DNA of 6,094 nt from Kangiellaceae bacterium. Lineage in GTDB: Bacteria; Pseudomonadota; Gammaproteobacteria; Enterobacterales; Kangiellaceae. The translations under genes were made by a program, and so were the position numbers. Shown here piece after piece: positions 5,970 to 6,094 of this stretch; position 1 is the stretch's first letter, and every line of letters starts with the position of its first letter. The DNA lies in assembly GCA_030590405.1 (NCBI GenBank), contig JAUUYO010000204.1:1-6094 (forward strand), written 5' to 3'. Below the pieces are notes generated by a model. It saw only the letters and a program-made list of their open reading frames with translations, was not told the DNA's origin and searched no databases.

Positions 5970-6065
5970 TGGGAATTTTTTTCAATGGCGACAAGCTGTC
6001 CCTATTTTTGACAATTTATTTTAGAACGGGGCACTTATTCCAGGACGAGACACTGGACATATCGA

Positions 6066-6092
6066 GTAGGGTGAGGCGCAAGCCTCATCCCT
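6066..6092 (+). repeat. REP-like hairpin with GTAG foot and GCAA tetraloop
   Basis: GTAG (6066-6069) leads into a stem: GGTGAGGC (6070-6077) pairs with GCCTCATCC (6082-6090), with one bulged T at 6088, around a GCAA loop (6078-6081) of the GNRA type. Outer bases 6068-6069 also pair with 6091-6092. A 5' GTAG-like tetranucleotide before a short bulged palindrome is the described hallmark of REP elements mobilised by RAYT (IS200-like) transposases. The window ends two bases later, so a partner copy or transposase cannot be seen. Confidence 0.5.
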
Positions 6093-6094
6093 CT

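Overview
The window is a moderately AT-rich stretch with eight genes, all read from the minus strand and packed tightly. The gene families suggest a gammaproteobacterium: a QseB/QseC-type two-component pair, a prolyl aminopeptidase gene overlapping dtd (the two are also neighbours in Pseudomonas), a lipoprotein with a lipobox, and a protein with an outer-membrane beta-barrel C-terminus. A marine or Kangiella/Oceanospirillales-like host fits the composition, but this is a guess and nothing here is a lineage marker.

In transcription order (high to low coordinates), the right edge (about 5910-6094) has no gene. It carries a small hairpin with a GTAG foot and a GCAA loop that looks like a REP element. 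Next come a small unrecognised lipoprotein (5589-5909), an alpha/beta-hydrolase prolyl aminopeptidase (4557-5534) and D-aminoacyl-tRNA deacylase (4148-4585). The last two overlap by 29 bases and are probably translationally coupled. A near-perfect 24-bp inverted repeat (4084-4140) fills the gap after dtd.

The second block is the most interesting part. It is a compact five-gene operon: response regulator (3402-4067), QseC-like sensor kinase (1932-3398), periplasmic cupredoxin-like protein (1554-1922), FTR1-family iron permease (741-1517) and a putative outer-membrane barrel (44-739). Gaps between genes are 3, 9 (or 0), about 36 and 1 bases. The set reads as a metal (probably iron) import route: a barrel in the outer membrane, a cupredoxin in the periplasm, FTR1 in the inner membrane, and a dedicated kinase/regulator pair. 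No EfeB-type peroxidase, multicopper oxidase or complete EfeO is present, so this differs from the classical EfeUOB layout. Two components depart from the family pattern: the second FTR1 motif is LEGAE rather than REGxE, and the cupredoxin has no cysteine and has Asn where I recall relatives having His.

Functions of the FTR1, two-component, Pip and Dtd genes rest on clear motifs. The transport role of the barrel, the kinase signal and the iron specificity of the whole set are inference.
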